A stretch of 29,025 nt of DNA from an uncultured Drancourtella sp. (GTDB taxonomy: Bacteria > Bacillota > Clostridia > Lachnospirales > Lachnospiraceae), in NCBI GenBank assembly GCA_937880845.1, contig CALFLL010000071.1:1-29025 (forward strand), given 5' to 3'. The translations under genes were made by a program, and so were the position numbers. Under the pieces are notes generated by a model that saw only the letters and a program-made list of their open reading frames with translations, was not told where the DNA came from and made no database searches. Positions 22,097 through 29,025 of the stretch are shown here, piece by piece. Each line of letters begins with the position of its first letter. The stretch's first letter is position 1.

Positions 22097-25000
22097 TTAT
22101 TTGTGCAGACTTTTCAGATGTTCTCTTATGCGAATCGTCTCATCGAGAGCACCCACAATATTTTCGATGTGAGTAAAGGAATCAATCGTAAGTGCTTCAC
22201 CCTTATGTTCCTTGAACCACTTGTCCAACACTTGATGCCCACCAATTTGATATTTCCATACTTCTTGAGAAATGCCGGTGATACGTTTATTGGCATTTAA
22301 CTGGAGCACTCCATTTTTATATTTGATGGCTCCGACTTCCATATCATCAGGGGTATTGGGCTCAAGAGCGAGTTCTGCTGGGGCTTTAATTTGCATTAGA
22401 TGCAGCTTTCTCAATCGCTCACCCGCAGAAACATACTCTCGATATAGTTCTTCGCTAACATAAAATTCCCCTTCGTCTCGTTCTTTCTCCGGTGTGTTGA
22501 TGATTGGGACACGAGGAAAATCCCTGCAAAGATACTGTTCATACTTCTCACAATATACAGGGTCATGTAAGACACCATACACATAATCAAATATCTCTAT
22601 TGGCTCCGGCTTTTCAGACAGATATTGCGTTAATTTATTGAATGTTTCGTCGTTCAAATTGGCAGTCCAGCTTTCGCCAGTCAGTCCAGATTCAGAGCGG
22701 AGATAAAGTGGGGCAATATAGGTAATCTCGCACATAGCTGAGAACAGCCGATGGGCAATAATATTTTGTGATACAAATGGGGAAAAGAAACTTCTGGAAG
22801 TTTTGCAAAAGACCAAACCGATATTCGCTCCAATCGGGCTATTTGGTTCTGCCAGTAAATGCCCCATTGTACTCTTTTCACGTGGTCTAAATACCCACGA
22901 ACAAGAATTTCCAGAATAGTATGTCCAGCGATTATCAAATGGGCGGAATGCAATGGGAGTTATTTTCCCTTCTGCGCTAATAACATCCGATTGAATTTTT
23001 TTAGCGGTTTGACCTGCTGTAAATTTTCCCCACATTTCAATAATTGGCTTTTCATCTGTGGCGTTACGAACAACATCCATTCGCTGTACCAATTCATTCC
23101 TAGATGGTGCAATAGCTACTTTATCATTTCCCGTAATAATACCGGTTACATTTGTTGGGAATAATTCCGTAATGCCTATTCCTTTCTCATAGATTGCCTT
23201 ATCTTGATCCCCAAACGGAATAAAATATGCCATCTTTTGATCTAGTTTCAACTGAGAGAAAACCAGGTTGCCCTTGGCCAAGGCTTCAAATTTTGCTTCT
23301 CGAGTTCCCCAAATATCCGTGTAGTACACCTTTGCCCAATCGGTTTTTTTAGTTTTCTTGACACCAATAAACAAAGAAACCCCCTGCATAATGTCAAAGA
23401 TGTTTTCATCCTTGCTTCCATCTGGAGCAGTTTCCTTTTTGTTGGCACTACCGTGAAGATTCACAATATAAATTTTATCAAAGGTTCGCAGAAGGCTACC
23501 ACGCATACCTCTAAAGGTCGGATTATCTAGATATCCATTATTAGATACAAAGGCGAGTACACCTTCTTTATTCTTATCAATGATCTGTTCGGAAAAACGG
23601 AAGAATTTTACGTAGTCATCATTCAGCCAGTGTTTCTTTTCACCGAAGTCGGTTACTCCATCCGTTTCGGTCTTGTATGCTGAAATGTCGTATGGGTTTG
23701 TAGATGCTGCCAAATATGGGGGATTGCCAATAATCACCTTAATTGGGCGGCGTGTTTTCCATGTATCAGCATTATAGGCTTCCTCTGTTATGGCAGCCGA
23801 AAAATCAAACAAGGTCAATTGTTCTCCACGTTCCAAATCGGACATGGGCGGTGTCAGAGTGTTGGTCAAAAAAATGTTTGTGGGAAGCTGAGTTGTCGGC
23901 AAATGACCAAGTGTTTCATCAATGGTACGGCGAATCTTCAAGTGTGCAACAACATAGCTCGTCATCATAATCTCAAACCCAATTAAGCGGGAAAGCAAGC
24001 CATTCTCTTGCTGAATATAGTTTTCGTAAAATACTGACCGAGCACCAGAAAAATATGTGTTTTTAATGTATTTGATAATTTCCGCACCAAAAGAGCCAGT
24101 ACCGCAGGCTGGATCTAGAATGGCTACACGGGGTACGGAAATCGTCATCTCGTCTGACCACTTGTTTTTCGTTATCTTGTATGGCGCACACGGAACTTTC
24201 GTTGTGATCTGTTCGTTATTAGACAACCCACCTTCAATAGCAAAATCTTCGACCAAAATTTTATCTACAAAGGAAATCAGGTATTGCACAGCTTGAACTG
24301 GTGTGTAAAAAACGCCAAGAGATTTTCTTAATGCCGGGTCATAAAAAGTCAAAAATTCCTCGTAAAAGTGGATGATCGTATCTTTCTTCTCGTCTCTTTC
24401 CAGCAAATTAGAAATATTACAAATGCGATACAAAGAGCATAGCTTATCAATAACACCTTCAAGGGTGGGATGTTTTCTTCCGGTTCCTGTAATATGTAAA
24501 AAGAACTGCTTGAGAAGTTCAGATTCTTCTTGTAAATATTTGATGGCCTCATACCTATCAAATGAATCCGGCGTTGTGTCATTATACCTGGCAATAAATA
24601 ACCCATAAACGATAGTCTGGGCATACATATCTGCGAACTCACGAGTGTTCATTAAGGGACGAAGGTCAGATTTAATCCTGCGATATAACCCGTATAGCTC
24701 CATGAACATAGGCAGTTTCTTTTGATTATCAGTCAAGAGCGGTTGCCCATTACCATCATCTTTAAGAATACCAGAAATAATGCTGCGTATTGTACGGGCG
24801 TGCATTGCCATATACTCAGCCAGCTTAGTAGATGATTTTATTTGTGCGGGGTCACGGAGCAAAAAATCTTCTAAAAGGCTAAAAAACAATTCGATATTGT
24901 CTTCTCTCAGAACTAGCTTTCCATCAACCAATTCCATAATTCGCAGACCGGTATACATCTCTGTATCACCTGCACGCCAAAACCGCCATTCAATATTGTC

Positions 25001-25327
25001 AGTCAAAATAGCGTTGCCATATCTATCAGCTTCAATCTTGATCTGAGAGAGCGCCCTTTTATCAATGCCACCAACCTTTTTAACTTCAACGCCGGCAAAA
25101 GGTTCGGTTTCTGTAACTTCTTCTTCGGTATGCCAAAGCTTGATATCAATATTTTCTCCAGATTGTCCTTTGCGTTCACCAGACAAATCACGGGCTGCAC
25201 AGCCAATATCCGTAAATAAAGCCATTATTGGGGCATTATAAGATGATTCGACATTTCCGAGGCTATATGCGTCACACACCGCCTTGAAGTATTTCGTGAT
25301 AATTTCTGTTATATTGGTTTTCTCCAT
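22097..25327 (-). CDS. Fused restriction endonuclease / N6-adenine DNA methyltransferase (type IIG/ISP-like)
   Basis: This 1076-residue protein opens with a PD-(D/E)xK-like nuclease domain (Asp61 in ENIDIKLW, then Glu81 and Lys83 in GVEVKKVGG). A helical region follows (about 140-335, ending in GVFYTPVQAVQYLISFVDKIL), then an N6-adenine methylase with SAM motif DPACGTGSF (405-413) and catalytic NPPY (535-538, IIGNPPYLA). The rest (about 700-1076) is a target-recognition region with AFRPFDNRWTYYS and RPREKSTMGHLL, as in type ISP enzymes. It lacks the helicase domain of true type ISP proteins, so type IIG-like is the best label. The start at 25327 is chosen because AGGAGG lies 5 bases upstream; the ATG at 25351 would translate the ribosome site. 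It heads the operon with the SIR2 and HerA-like genes. No frameshift is seen. Confidence 0.88.
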   Translation of the reverse strand: MEKTNITEIITKYFKAVCDAYSLGNVESSYNAPIMALFTDIGCAARDLSGERKGQSGENIDIKLWHTEEEVTETEPFAGVEVKKVGGIDKRALSQIKIEADRYGNAILTDNIEWRFWRAGDTEMYTGLRIMELVDGKLVLREDNIELFFSLLEDFLLRDPAQIKSSTKLAEYMAMHARTIRSIISGILKDDGNGQPLLTDNQKKLPMFMELYGLYRRIKSDLRPLMNTREFADMYAQTIVYGLFIARYNDTTPDSFDRYEAIKYLQEESELLKQFFLHITGTGRKHPTLEGVIDKLCSLYRICNISNLLERDEKKDTIIHFYEEFLTFYDPALRKSLGVFYTPVQAVQYLISFVDKILVEDFAIEGGLSNNEQITTKVPCAPYKITKNKWSDEMTISVPRVAILDPACGTGSFGAEIIKYIKNTYFSGARSVFYENYIQQENGLLSRLIGFEIMMTSYVVAHLKIRRTIDETLGHLPTTQLPTNIFLTNTLTPPMSDLERGEQLTLFDFSAAITEEAYNADTWKTRRPIKVIIGNPPYLAASTNPYDISAYKTETDGVTDFGEKKHWLNDDYVKFFRFSEQIIDKNKEGVLAFVSNNGYLDNPTFRGMRGSLLRTFDKIYIVNLHGSANKKETAPDGSKDENIFDIMQGVSLFIGVKKTKKTDWAKVYYTDIWGTREAKFEALAKGNLVFSQLKLDQKMAYFIPFGDQDKAIYEKGIGITELFPTNVTGIITGNDKVAIAPSRNELVQRMDVVRNATDEKPIIEMWGKFTAGQTAKKIQSDVISAEGKITPIAFRPFDNRWTYYSGNSCSWVFRPREKSTMGHLLAEPNSPIGANIGLVFCKTSRSFFSPFVSQNIIAHRLFSAMCEITYIAPLYLRSESGLTGESWTANLNDETFNKLTQYLSEKPEPIEIFDYVYGVLHDPVYCEKYEQYLCRDFPRVPIINTPEKERDEGEFYVSEELYREYVSAGERLRKLHLMQIKAPAELALEPNTPDDMEVGAIKYKNGVLQLNANKRITGISQEVWKYQIGGHQVLDKWFKEHKGEALTIDSFTHIENIVGALDETIRIREHLKSLHK

Positions 25328-25351
25328 GTTAGCCTCCTGCTTATACTCCAT

Positions 25352-25868
25352 ATAAAATCATACGAAAATCGTTCTTTCTTCTGCTTTTGCCATAGCGGAC
25401 ACATGGGAATTTGCAAAAACAAGGCAATATCCCATGCGGTAAAATCTGAGAACCACCACCCCATGGTGAAAGTGTTTTTCAGATTTTACATTTTTGACAG
25501 CGTGGAAACCACCCAGCTTTGAGAGGGTGGATACCATTGCTGCCAAAAATAATAGGGTATCCAAAGGGGAATATCCCCTTGGCTCTGGGTTTCCAATAGG
25601 GGCGAGCAGCATCCCTGTTGGCACACGATTTTCCGTAGGAAAGTCTAGTGTGTTATACCTTTGCTTCCGGCTGACGCTGGAAAGGGGCTGGCTTCGCCAT
25701 CTGCTGCGCGGGCAGATAGCGGGTGACAGTCACTTTTCGGCGGCAGTAGGACAGGCGGATTTTGTGCGGCCACGGACGAAATCGGGATTTGCCCCAAAAG
25801 GAAAATCTGTCTGTCAGGAAAAGGAAGCAAAGGTATATCATCCCTCGTCTAGCCGCAGCGACAACGCA
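25352..25868. other. Hairpin-rich non-coding stretch (oriT or structured RNA candidate)
   Basis: No gene is convincing here; open frames on both strands lack ribosome sites. Inverted repeats are dense: CATGGGAATTTGC 25402-25414 with GCAATATCCCATG 25424-25436 (two mismatches), TAAAATCTGA 25440-25449 with TCAGATTTTA 25479-25488, CCACCC 25509-25514 with GGGTGG 25525-25530, CCAAAGGGG 25561-25569 with CCCCTTGG 25575-25582 (one bulge), and CACAC plus TTTCC around GTA with GGAAA plus GTGTG (25622-25652). The stretch lies between the defence operon start and the sigma-like gene stop. It may hold a transfer origin, terminators or a structured RNA of the mobile element. The promoter of the defence operon should also be here, but I cannot identify a clear one. 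Confidence 0.5.
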
Positions 25869-26531
25869 CTAATACCACCACGGCAGCTCCAGCCAGAGAT
25901 TGTCCAGCGCCAATGCTTCAGTTGACCTTGCACGGCTCTCACTAAGATGGAAATGCAGAGCTGTTCCTACAAGAGGATGCTCCATGTCATCCTCAAAGCC
26001 AAAACGGTACAGCAGATAAACCCGCTCCCGTTCTGATATGCGCCGCAGTCCTTCATAGAGTTCTTTCCGGTTTTCCGCTTTCTCCATAATCTTTTCCGGA
26101 TTTGACGCATAGGGGTCAGCAACCAGGTCGGAACGCTGCATATAATCTTCGCCGGGAAGCAAATCATCCAAGTAGATTCTCTCCATGGGGATACCATCTT
26201 TGTCAGACTGCATCCGCTGTTCAAAGGTCGCAAAAGCAGCCGAGATTAAATCCATCATGGCGTTACGGATGGCAGGCCCCGCATAGGTCAGGAACTTTAT
26301 TTTTTTGCCGGGATCATACAGGGCGATTGCCCGAAGCAATCCGATACTCCCCTCCTGAATCAGGTCACCGTGGTCGATATCCAGCTCACTGTTCCCAAGG
26401 CCAACACTGATGTACAATTCATTTGCAGTTTTTCGAATATATCCCAGATTGTTCTGCACCAGCTGCTCCTGCGCCTGTGTATCCCCTTGCTGTGCCAAAG
26501 TGCAAAGCTGCTCATTGGTCATCGTTTTCAT
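25869..26531 (-). CDS. Sigma-70-like factor of a mobile element
   Basis: The product of about 220 residues resembles the sigma-70 family: region 2 includes LVQNNLGYIRKTANELY and LIQEGSIGLLRAIALYDPGKKIKFLTYAGPAIRNAMMD (core binding and -10 recognition), and a shortened region 4 follows (RRISERERVYLLYRFGF). It is probably element-specific and may direct transcription or replication genes of the element, though this is inferred. The start overlaps the upstream XRE gene's end (stop at 26512). ATG at 26531 or 26522 and a GTG at 26534 are all possible; none has a strong ribosome site, so translation is likely coupled to the upstream gene. The DNA is richer in GC than the defence operon. Confidence 0.8.
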   Translation of the reverse strand: MKTMTNEQLCTLAQQGDTQAQEQLVQNNLGYIRKTANELYISVGLGNSELDIDHGDLIQEGSIGLLRAIALYDPGKKIKFLTYAGPAIRNAMMDLISAAFATFEQRMQSDKDGIPMERIYLDDLLPGEDYMQRSDLVADPYASNPEKIMEKAENRKELYEGLRRISERERVYLLYRFGFEDDMEHPLVGTALHFHLSESRARSTEALALDNLWLELPWWY

Positions 26532-27360
26532 CACTTTGTTTTGGCTGCATACTTTCCATCATGTGAAGCAGCGCCTGCTGTAATTCCACCAGTGATTCAT
26601 CTTCTGCCAGTCCCATCTGGGATATGGGCTGCACGACCATGGCGGCAAGCTGCTCCGGGGAAACCGATGGATGATGAAGATCCTGCCCTTTGGTCAGTTC
26701 TGAGAACATCTGCTCAGTAAGCTCTTTTGTCATGTTCTGGGAAATCCCCTCCCCGGAAGTCATTTCCTTTTTGATCTCTCGAAGAACCGCCATGAATTGA
26801 TTTTGAATGTTGGTCAGATCGGCTTGAAAAACCGGAACCTTGTTAAGAGAGACTGCCTGTGCCGCTTGTTGCGATGCTTTCCGAACGTCTGGCTGTTCTT
26901 TGCCAGTCATTAACAACATTGAACTTAACGATTGCAGGATTTGGTTCTGTGCGGCAAATCCGGAAGCCATCGTTTCGTCAAAATGCAGGGCAATCATGCT
27001 GGTCAGCTGGGCAAAGCGGCGGTTTTCCAGCAGGCGGCTCACCACTTCCGGATTCACTCGCCCCGTATAGAGATTGCGTGCTGCTTCGGCAGAAAGGCCA
27101 AGCTCAGAGATGTCATAATTTTTCTTATCCGGCACATTGGTCAGACAAAGCAGAAAATCCGAGGATACATTAAAAATTCGGGCAATACTGATGATCTGCT
27201 CGATAGTCAGTTTATTCTTTGTCCCATTCAGAAAGCGGCTGATGGAGCTTTCTGCAACGCCAATTTTAGAAGCAAGCTCTGCCTGCGTGATTTTATACTC
27301 CTTCATCAAATCTTGTAATCTCTGCTGTGGAGTATCACCAGGGAGATATTCCTGTTCCAT
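26512..27360 (-). CDS. XRE-family regulator of a mobile element
   Basis: This 282-residue protein has a Cro/CI helix-turn-helix near its N-terminus (QRLQDLMKEYKITQAELASKIGVAESSISRFLNGTKNKLTIEQIISIARIFNVSSDFLLCL) and a long helical, glutamine-rich C-terminal region with no domain I recognise. The start at 27360 (MEQEYLPGDTPQQRL) is preferred because GAGGTGAT lies 7 bases upstream; an in-frame ATG 60 codons earlier would include the coding region of the small excisionase-like gene in another frame. It lies between the excisionase-like gene (7 bases) and the sigma-like gene (overlap of 20 bases), so the three form one operon and probably control the element's own state. Confidence 0.82.
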   Translation of the reverse strand: MEQEYLPGDTPQQRLQDLMKEYKITQAELASKIGVAESSISRFLNGTKNKLTIEQIISIARIFNVSSDFLLCLTNVPDKKNYDISELGLSAEAARNLYTGRVNPEVVSRLLENRRFAQLTSMIALHFDETMASGFAAQNQILQSLSSMLLMTGKEQPDVRKASQQAAQAVSLNKVPVFQADLTNIQNQFMAVLREIKKEMTSGEGISQNMTKELTEQMFSELTKGQDLHHPSVSPEQLAAMVVQPISQMGLAEDESLVELQQALLHMMESMQPKQSDENDDQ

Positions 27361-27367
27361 AGGCAGA

Positions 27368-27559
27368 TCACCTCGTTTCTTTTCTGTATTTCCCGCTTTT
27401 GATGCGGGCATCGGTTGGTTTTTCTGCATTCTCCGGGATGATCCAGCGGCTTCCTGCTCTTTGTGCGCCGGGAATCCGGCCTTGGTTGCAGAGGATGCCG
27501 ACCCGTCGGGGAGAAATTCCCCATTTTTCTGCAATTTCAAACGTAGAAAGATATTTCAT
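27368..27559 (-). CDS. Small excisionase/MerR-like DNA-binding protein (63 aa)
   Basis: The 63-residue product reads MKYLSTFEIAEKWGISPRRV then LCNQGRIPGAQRAGSRWIIP, the compact winged helix-turn-helix seen in Xis-like and MerR-like helper proteins of integrative elements (S-x-x-E-I-A-E-x-W-x-I-S-x-R-R-V and G-R-I-P-G-A-x-R). A lysine/arginine-rich tail follows. It may direct excision or act as a small regulator. It is first in the minus-strand operon, 7 bases before the XRE gene, with a GAGGG site upstream. Confidence 0.8.
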   Translation of the reverse strand: MKYLSTFEIAEKWGISPRRVGILCNQGRIPGAQRAGSRWIIPENAEKPTDARIKSGKYRKETR

Positions 27560-27641
27560 AACCAGCCCTCATTGTTTACAATTCTTCTTTTTATTATATT
27601 CCATAACAGGAATAATCTCAATCCATATTTTGCGAATCCAG

Positions 27642-27762
27642 CCGCCTTCTATCTTGCAATTCTGCAAGTTTTGGAGGCGGTATTTTATTTTCTTGCGAGA
27701 CTGACGGATTTTTTGAGCCATGCCCTTTTTCTCCGTACATTGAGGTGACAGGAAAAACCTGT
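27642..27762 (+). promoter_or_regulatory. Divergent control region with a nested hairpin and a short operator-like repeat
   Basis: CCGCCT (27642-27647) pairs with AGGCGG (27675-27680) and encloses CTTGCA (27653-27658) with TGCAAG (27663-27668), followed by a T-rich run. A second symmetry, ACAGG-AAAAA-CCTGT (27748-27762), lies just before the primase gene's ribosome site. Both are in the 227-base gap between divergent transcripts; they may be a terminator/attenuator and a binding site for the XRE or excisionase-like protein. Roles are inferred. Confidence 0.4.
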
Positions 27763-27786
27763 ACAAAGATGAAGGAGGAACATGAG

Positions 27787-28407
27787 ATGGATATTTTTAC
27801 GACTGTAAAGGCAGCAGTTACCGTAAGACAAGCCGCTGAACACTATGGGCTGCAAGTCAATCGAAACGGTATGACTTGCTGTCCCTTTCACGATGACCGG
27901 CACCCCAGCATGAAGCTGAACGAACGGTATTTTTACTGCTTCGGCTGCGGAGTAACCGGTGATGTGATTGACCTTGTGGCGAGATTATTTGACCTGAGCA
28001 GTTACGAGGCAGCGCAGAAGCTGGCTTATGACTTCGGGATTGACCCGGACAAACCACCGGCAGCAATCGCTCTACCCAAACCGGAACGCCCCCTGCTGAG
28101 AACATACCGTCAGGAGGAGGTGCGCTGCCTACGGGTATTGTGCGATTATCTGCATCTTCTGGAAAGCTGGAAGGTGCGGCACGCACCCAAGACACCGGAA
28201 GATGTTCTGGATGACCGGTTTGTGGAAGCCTGCCAGATGCTGGACTATGTGGAATATCTGGCGGATTTGCTCATTGCCGCCGAGCTGGAACAGCGGGTAA
28301 AAATCGTAGAAATGCTGAACAAGGATGGCCTGATCACCGGTTTGGAGGAACGGTTAAAGAGATTGGAAAAGGAGGAAGTCACCCATGAAGAAAAACAAGC
28401 AGCCTGA
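27787..28407 (+). CDS. CHC2 zinc-finger (DnaG-type) primase protein
   Basis: The 206-residue protein has the CHC2 zinc-binding domain of bacterial primases near its N-terminus: Cys32 and His35 in CCPFHDDRHPSMKL, and Cys51 and Cys54 in YCFGCGVTGDVIDLVARLF. No TOPRIM catalytic domain follows; the rest is charged and helical (about 100-206). It may recognise DNA for a primase encoded separately, since a P4-type primase-helicase gene overlaps its end. The start at 27787 has AAGGAGG 8 bases upstream, while a longer frame from 27745 would translate the leader. Such split primase pairs are common in integrative elements and satellite phages. Confidence 0.85.
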   Translation: MDIFTTVKAAVTVRQAAEHYGLQVNRNGMTCCPFHDDRHPSMKLNERYFYCFGCGVTGDVIDLVARLFDLSSYEAAQKLAYDFGIDPDKPPAAIALPKPERPLLRTYRQEEVRCLRVLCDYLHLLESWKVRHAPKTPEDVLDDRFVEACQMLDYVEYLADLLIAAELEQRVKIVEMLNKDGLITGLEERLKRLEKEEVTHEEKQAA

Positions 28408-29025
28408 CGGGATGCCCGTCTGGTTTGATGGAAAAAGCATCAATGAAGCCCTGTTTTGTGATGAGTTCTTGCAGACACACAAGATCATCTTCACAAACGG
28501 GGCTTTTTTCACACCCGAAGGCCGTGTGACCGATGAACTGCCCCTGCGGGGAGAAATCTTTGAGGAATTGAAGTGCTGTGCCGTCAGCAATATTCCCCGC
28601 AAAATCAGCAACATTGTGGAGCTAATGAAGCTGGCGGCACTGGTGGAGGATTTTCCCCTGGAGCCGGATCGGATTCATCTTTCCAACGGGACTCTTTTTC
28701 TGGACGGAAAGTTTTCGGCGGGGAAGCCTGAAATCGTCCGCAACCGCTTCCCCGTGGCCTACACCCCAAACGCTCCGAAGCCTGTCCTCTGGCTACAATT
28801 TCTGGATGGTCTGCTCTGCCCGGAGGACATTCCCACCTTGCAGGAATATATCGGCTACTGCCTGATACCCAGCAATAAGGGACAACGGATGATGGTGATT
28901 AAAGGCAGCGGCGGCGAGGGCAAGTCGCAGATCGGCGCTGTGCTGGGAACTTTGTTCGGCTCCAACATGAAGGATGGCAGCATCGGGAAAATATCCGAGA
29001 ACCGGTTTGCCCGTGCCGATTTGGA
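28385..29025 (+). CDS. P4/D5-type primase-helicase, partial (runs off window)
   Basis: The visible 213 residues start MKKNKQPDGMPVWFDGKSIN and include a D5/P4-type N-terminal region (EYIGYCLIPSNKGQRMMVIKG) and a Walker A GSGGEGKS (174-181), as in superfamily 3 replication helicases of phage P4 and related elements. The 3' end lies beyond base 29025. It overlaps the CHC2 gene by 23 bases, with AGGAGG 9 bases upstream of its ATG, so the two are translated together. It would unwind and prime element DNA during autonomous replication. No frameshift is seen in the visible part. Confidence 0.85.
   Translation, partial: MKKNKQPDGMPVWFDGKSINEALFCDEFLQTHKIIFTNGAFFTPEGRVTDELPLRGEIFEELKCCAVSNIPRKISNIVELMKLAALVEDFPLEPDRIHLSNGTLFLDGKFSAGKPEIVRNRFPVAYTPNAPKPVLWLQFLDGLLCPEDIPTLQEYIGYCLIPSNKGQRMMVIKGSGGEGKSQIGAVLGTLFGSNMKDGSIGKISENRFARADL

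Noticed and set aside
22097..25327. BREX PglX or full type ISP enzyme
   Set aside because: No helicase domain and no other BREX genes are present; the N-terminal nuclease motif and length fit a type IIG-like fusion better.
25494..25925. Plus-strand frame of 143 residues and overlapping minus-strand frames of about 60 residues
   Set aside because: None has a ribosome site or recognisable domain; the region is dominated by inverted repeats, so it is treated as non-coding.
27361..27540. 60-residue N-terminal extension of the XRE regulator
   Set aside because: It overlaps the coding region of the small excisionase-like gene in another frame, and the ATG at 27360 has its own ribosome site.
1..29025. 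CRISPR arrays, tRNA and rRNA genes
   Set aside because: No regularly spaced identical repeats, cloverleaf with CCA-type ends, or rRNA-like sequence was noticed by eye on either strand.

Overview
The window looks like chromosomal DNA from a gut-type, low-to-moderate GC Firmicute of the class Clostridia, probably Lachnospiraceae. This rests on the gdpP-rplI-dnaB order, strong AGGAGG ribosome sites, a MutS2, a YhaM exonuclease, a 2[4Fe-4S] clostridial ferredoxin, and mobile elements typical of that group. I cannot name a species from sequence alone.

Layout. (1) Bases 1 to about 2585 are one end of an integrative element: a structured non-coding stretch, a TnpW-like mini-protein and a large serine recombinase of the DUF4368/TndX type. 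The element ends inside a helix-turn-helix regulator gene, whose 3' part continues at about 2589-3263. (2) Bases 3265-20240 are ordinary core genome: an M50 site-2 protease, a YesL/DUF624 membrane protein, a small membrane-anchored unknown, the c-di-AMP phosphodiesterase GdpP with ribosomal protein bL9 and replicative helicase DnaB, a MerR regulator, a ferredoxin, an orphan sugar-binding lipoprotein, a mutS2-response regulator-histidine kinase operon, a degenerate HtrA/PDZ protein, YhaM, and a 23S rRNA uracil methyltransferase (RlmD). (3) From about 20240 the sequence is accessory. RlmD carries an extra C-terminal tail of about 87 residues and is followed by a truncated DUF6061 gene. This runs directly into a minus-strand defence operon: a fused nuclease/N6-adenine methyltransferase of type IIG/ISP character, a SIR2-domain protein, and the first ~60 codons of a HerA-like ATPase, cut off at the DUF6061 junction. 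(4) From about 25352 to the end is a more GC-rich mobile-element backbone: a 500-base hairpin-rich non-coding stretch, a sigma-like factor, an XRE regulator and an excisionase-like protein on the minus strand, and divergently a CHC2 primase-type protein and a P4/D5-type primase-helicase that runs off the window.

How the parts fit. The core operons need no special explanation. The two accessory blocks show repeated mobile-element traffic. The left element has disrupted a regulator. At the right, an apparent deletion or recombination joined a DUF6061 remnant to a SIR2-HerA type antiviral operon, leaving SIR2 without its intact HerA partner but next to an apparently intact restriction-modification gene. 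The signals most worth a second look are the ribosome-site hairpin before the recombinase, the possible multi-branched RNA at 362-623, the RM-SIR2-HerA layout with its clean truncation, the RlmD tail/DUF6061 module, and the hairpin cluster at 25402-25652.
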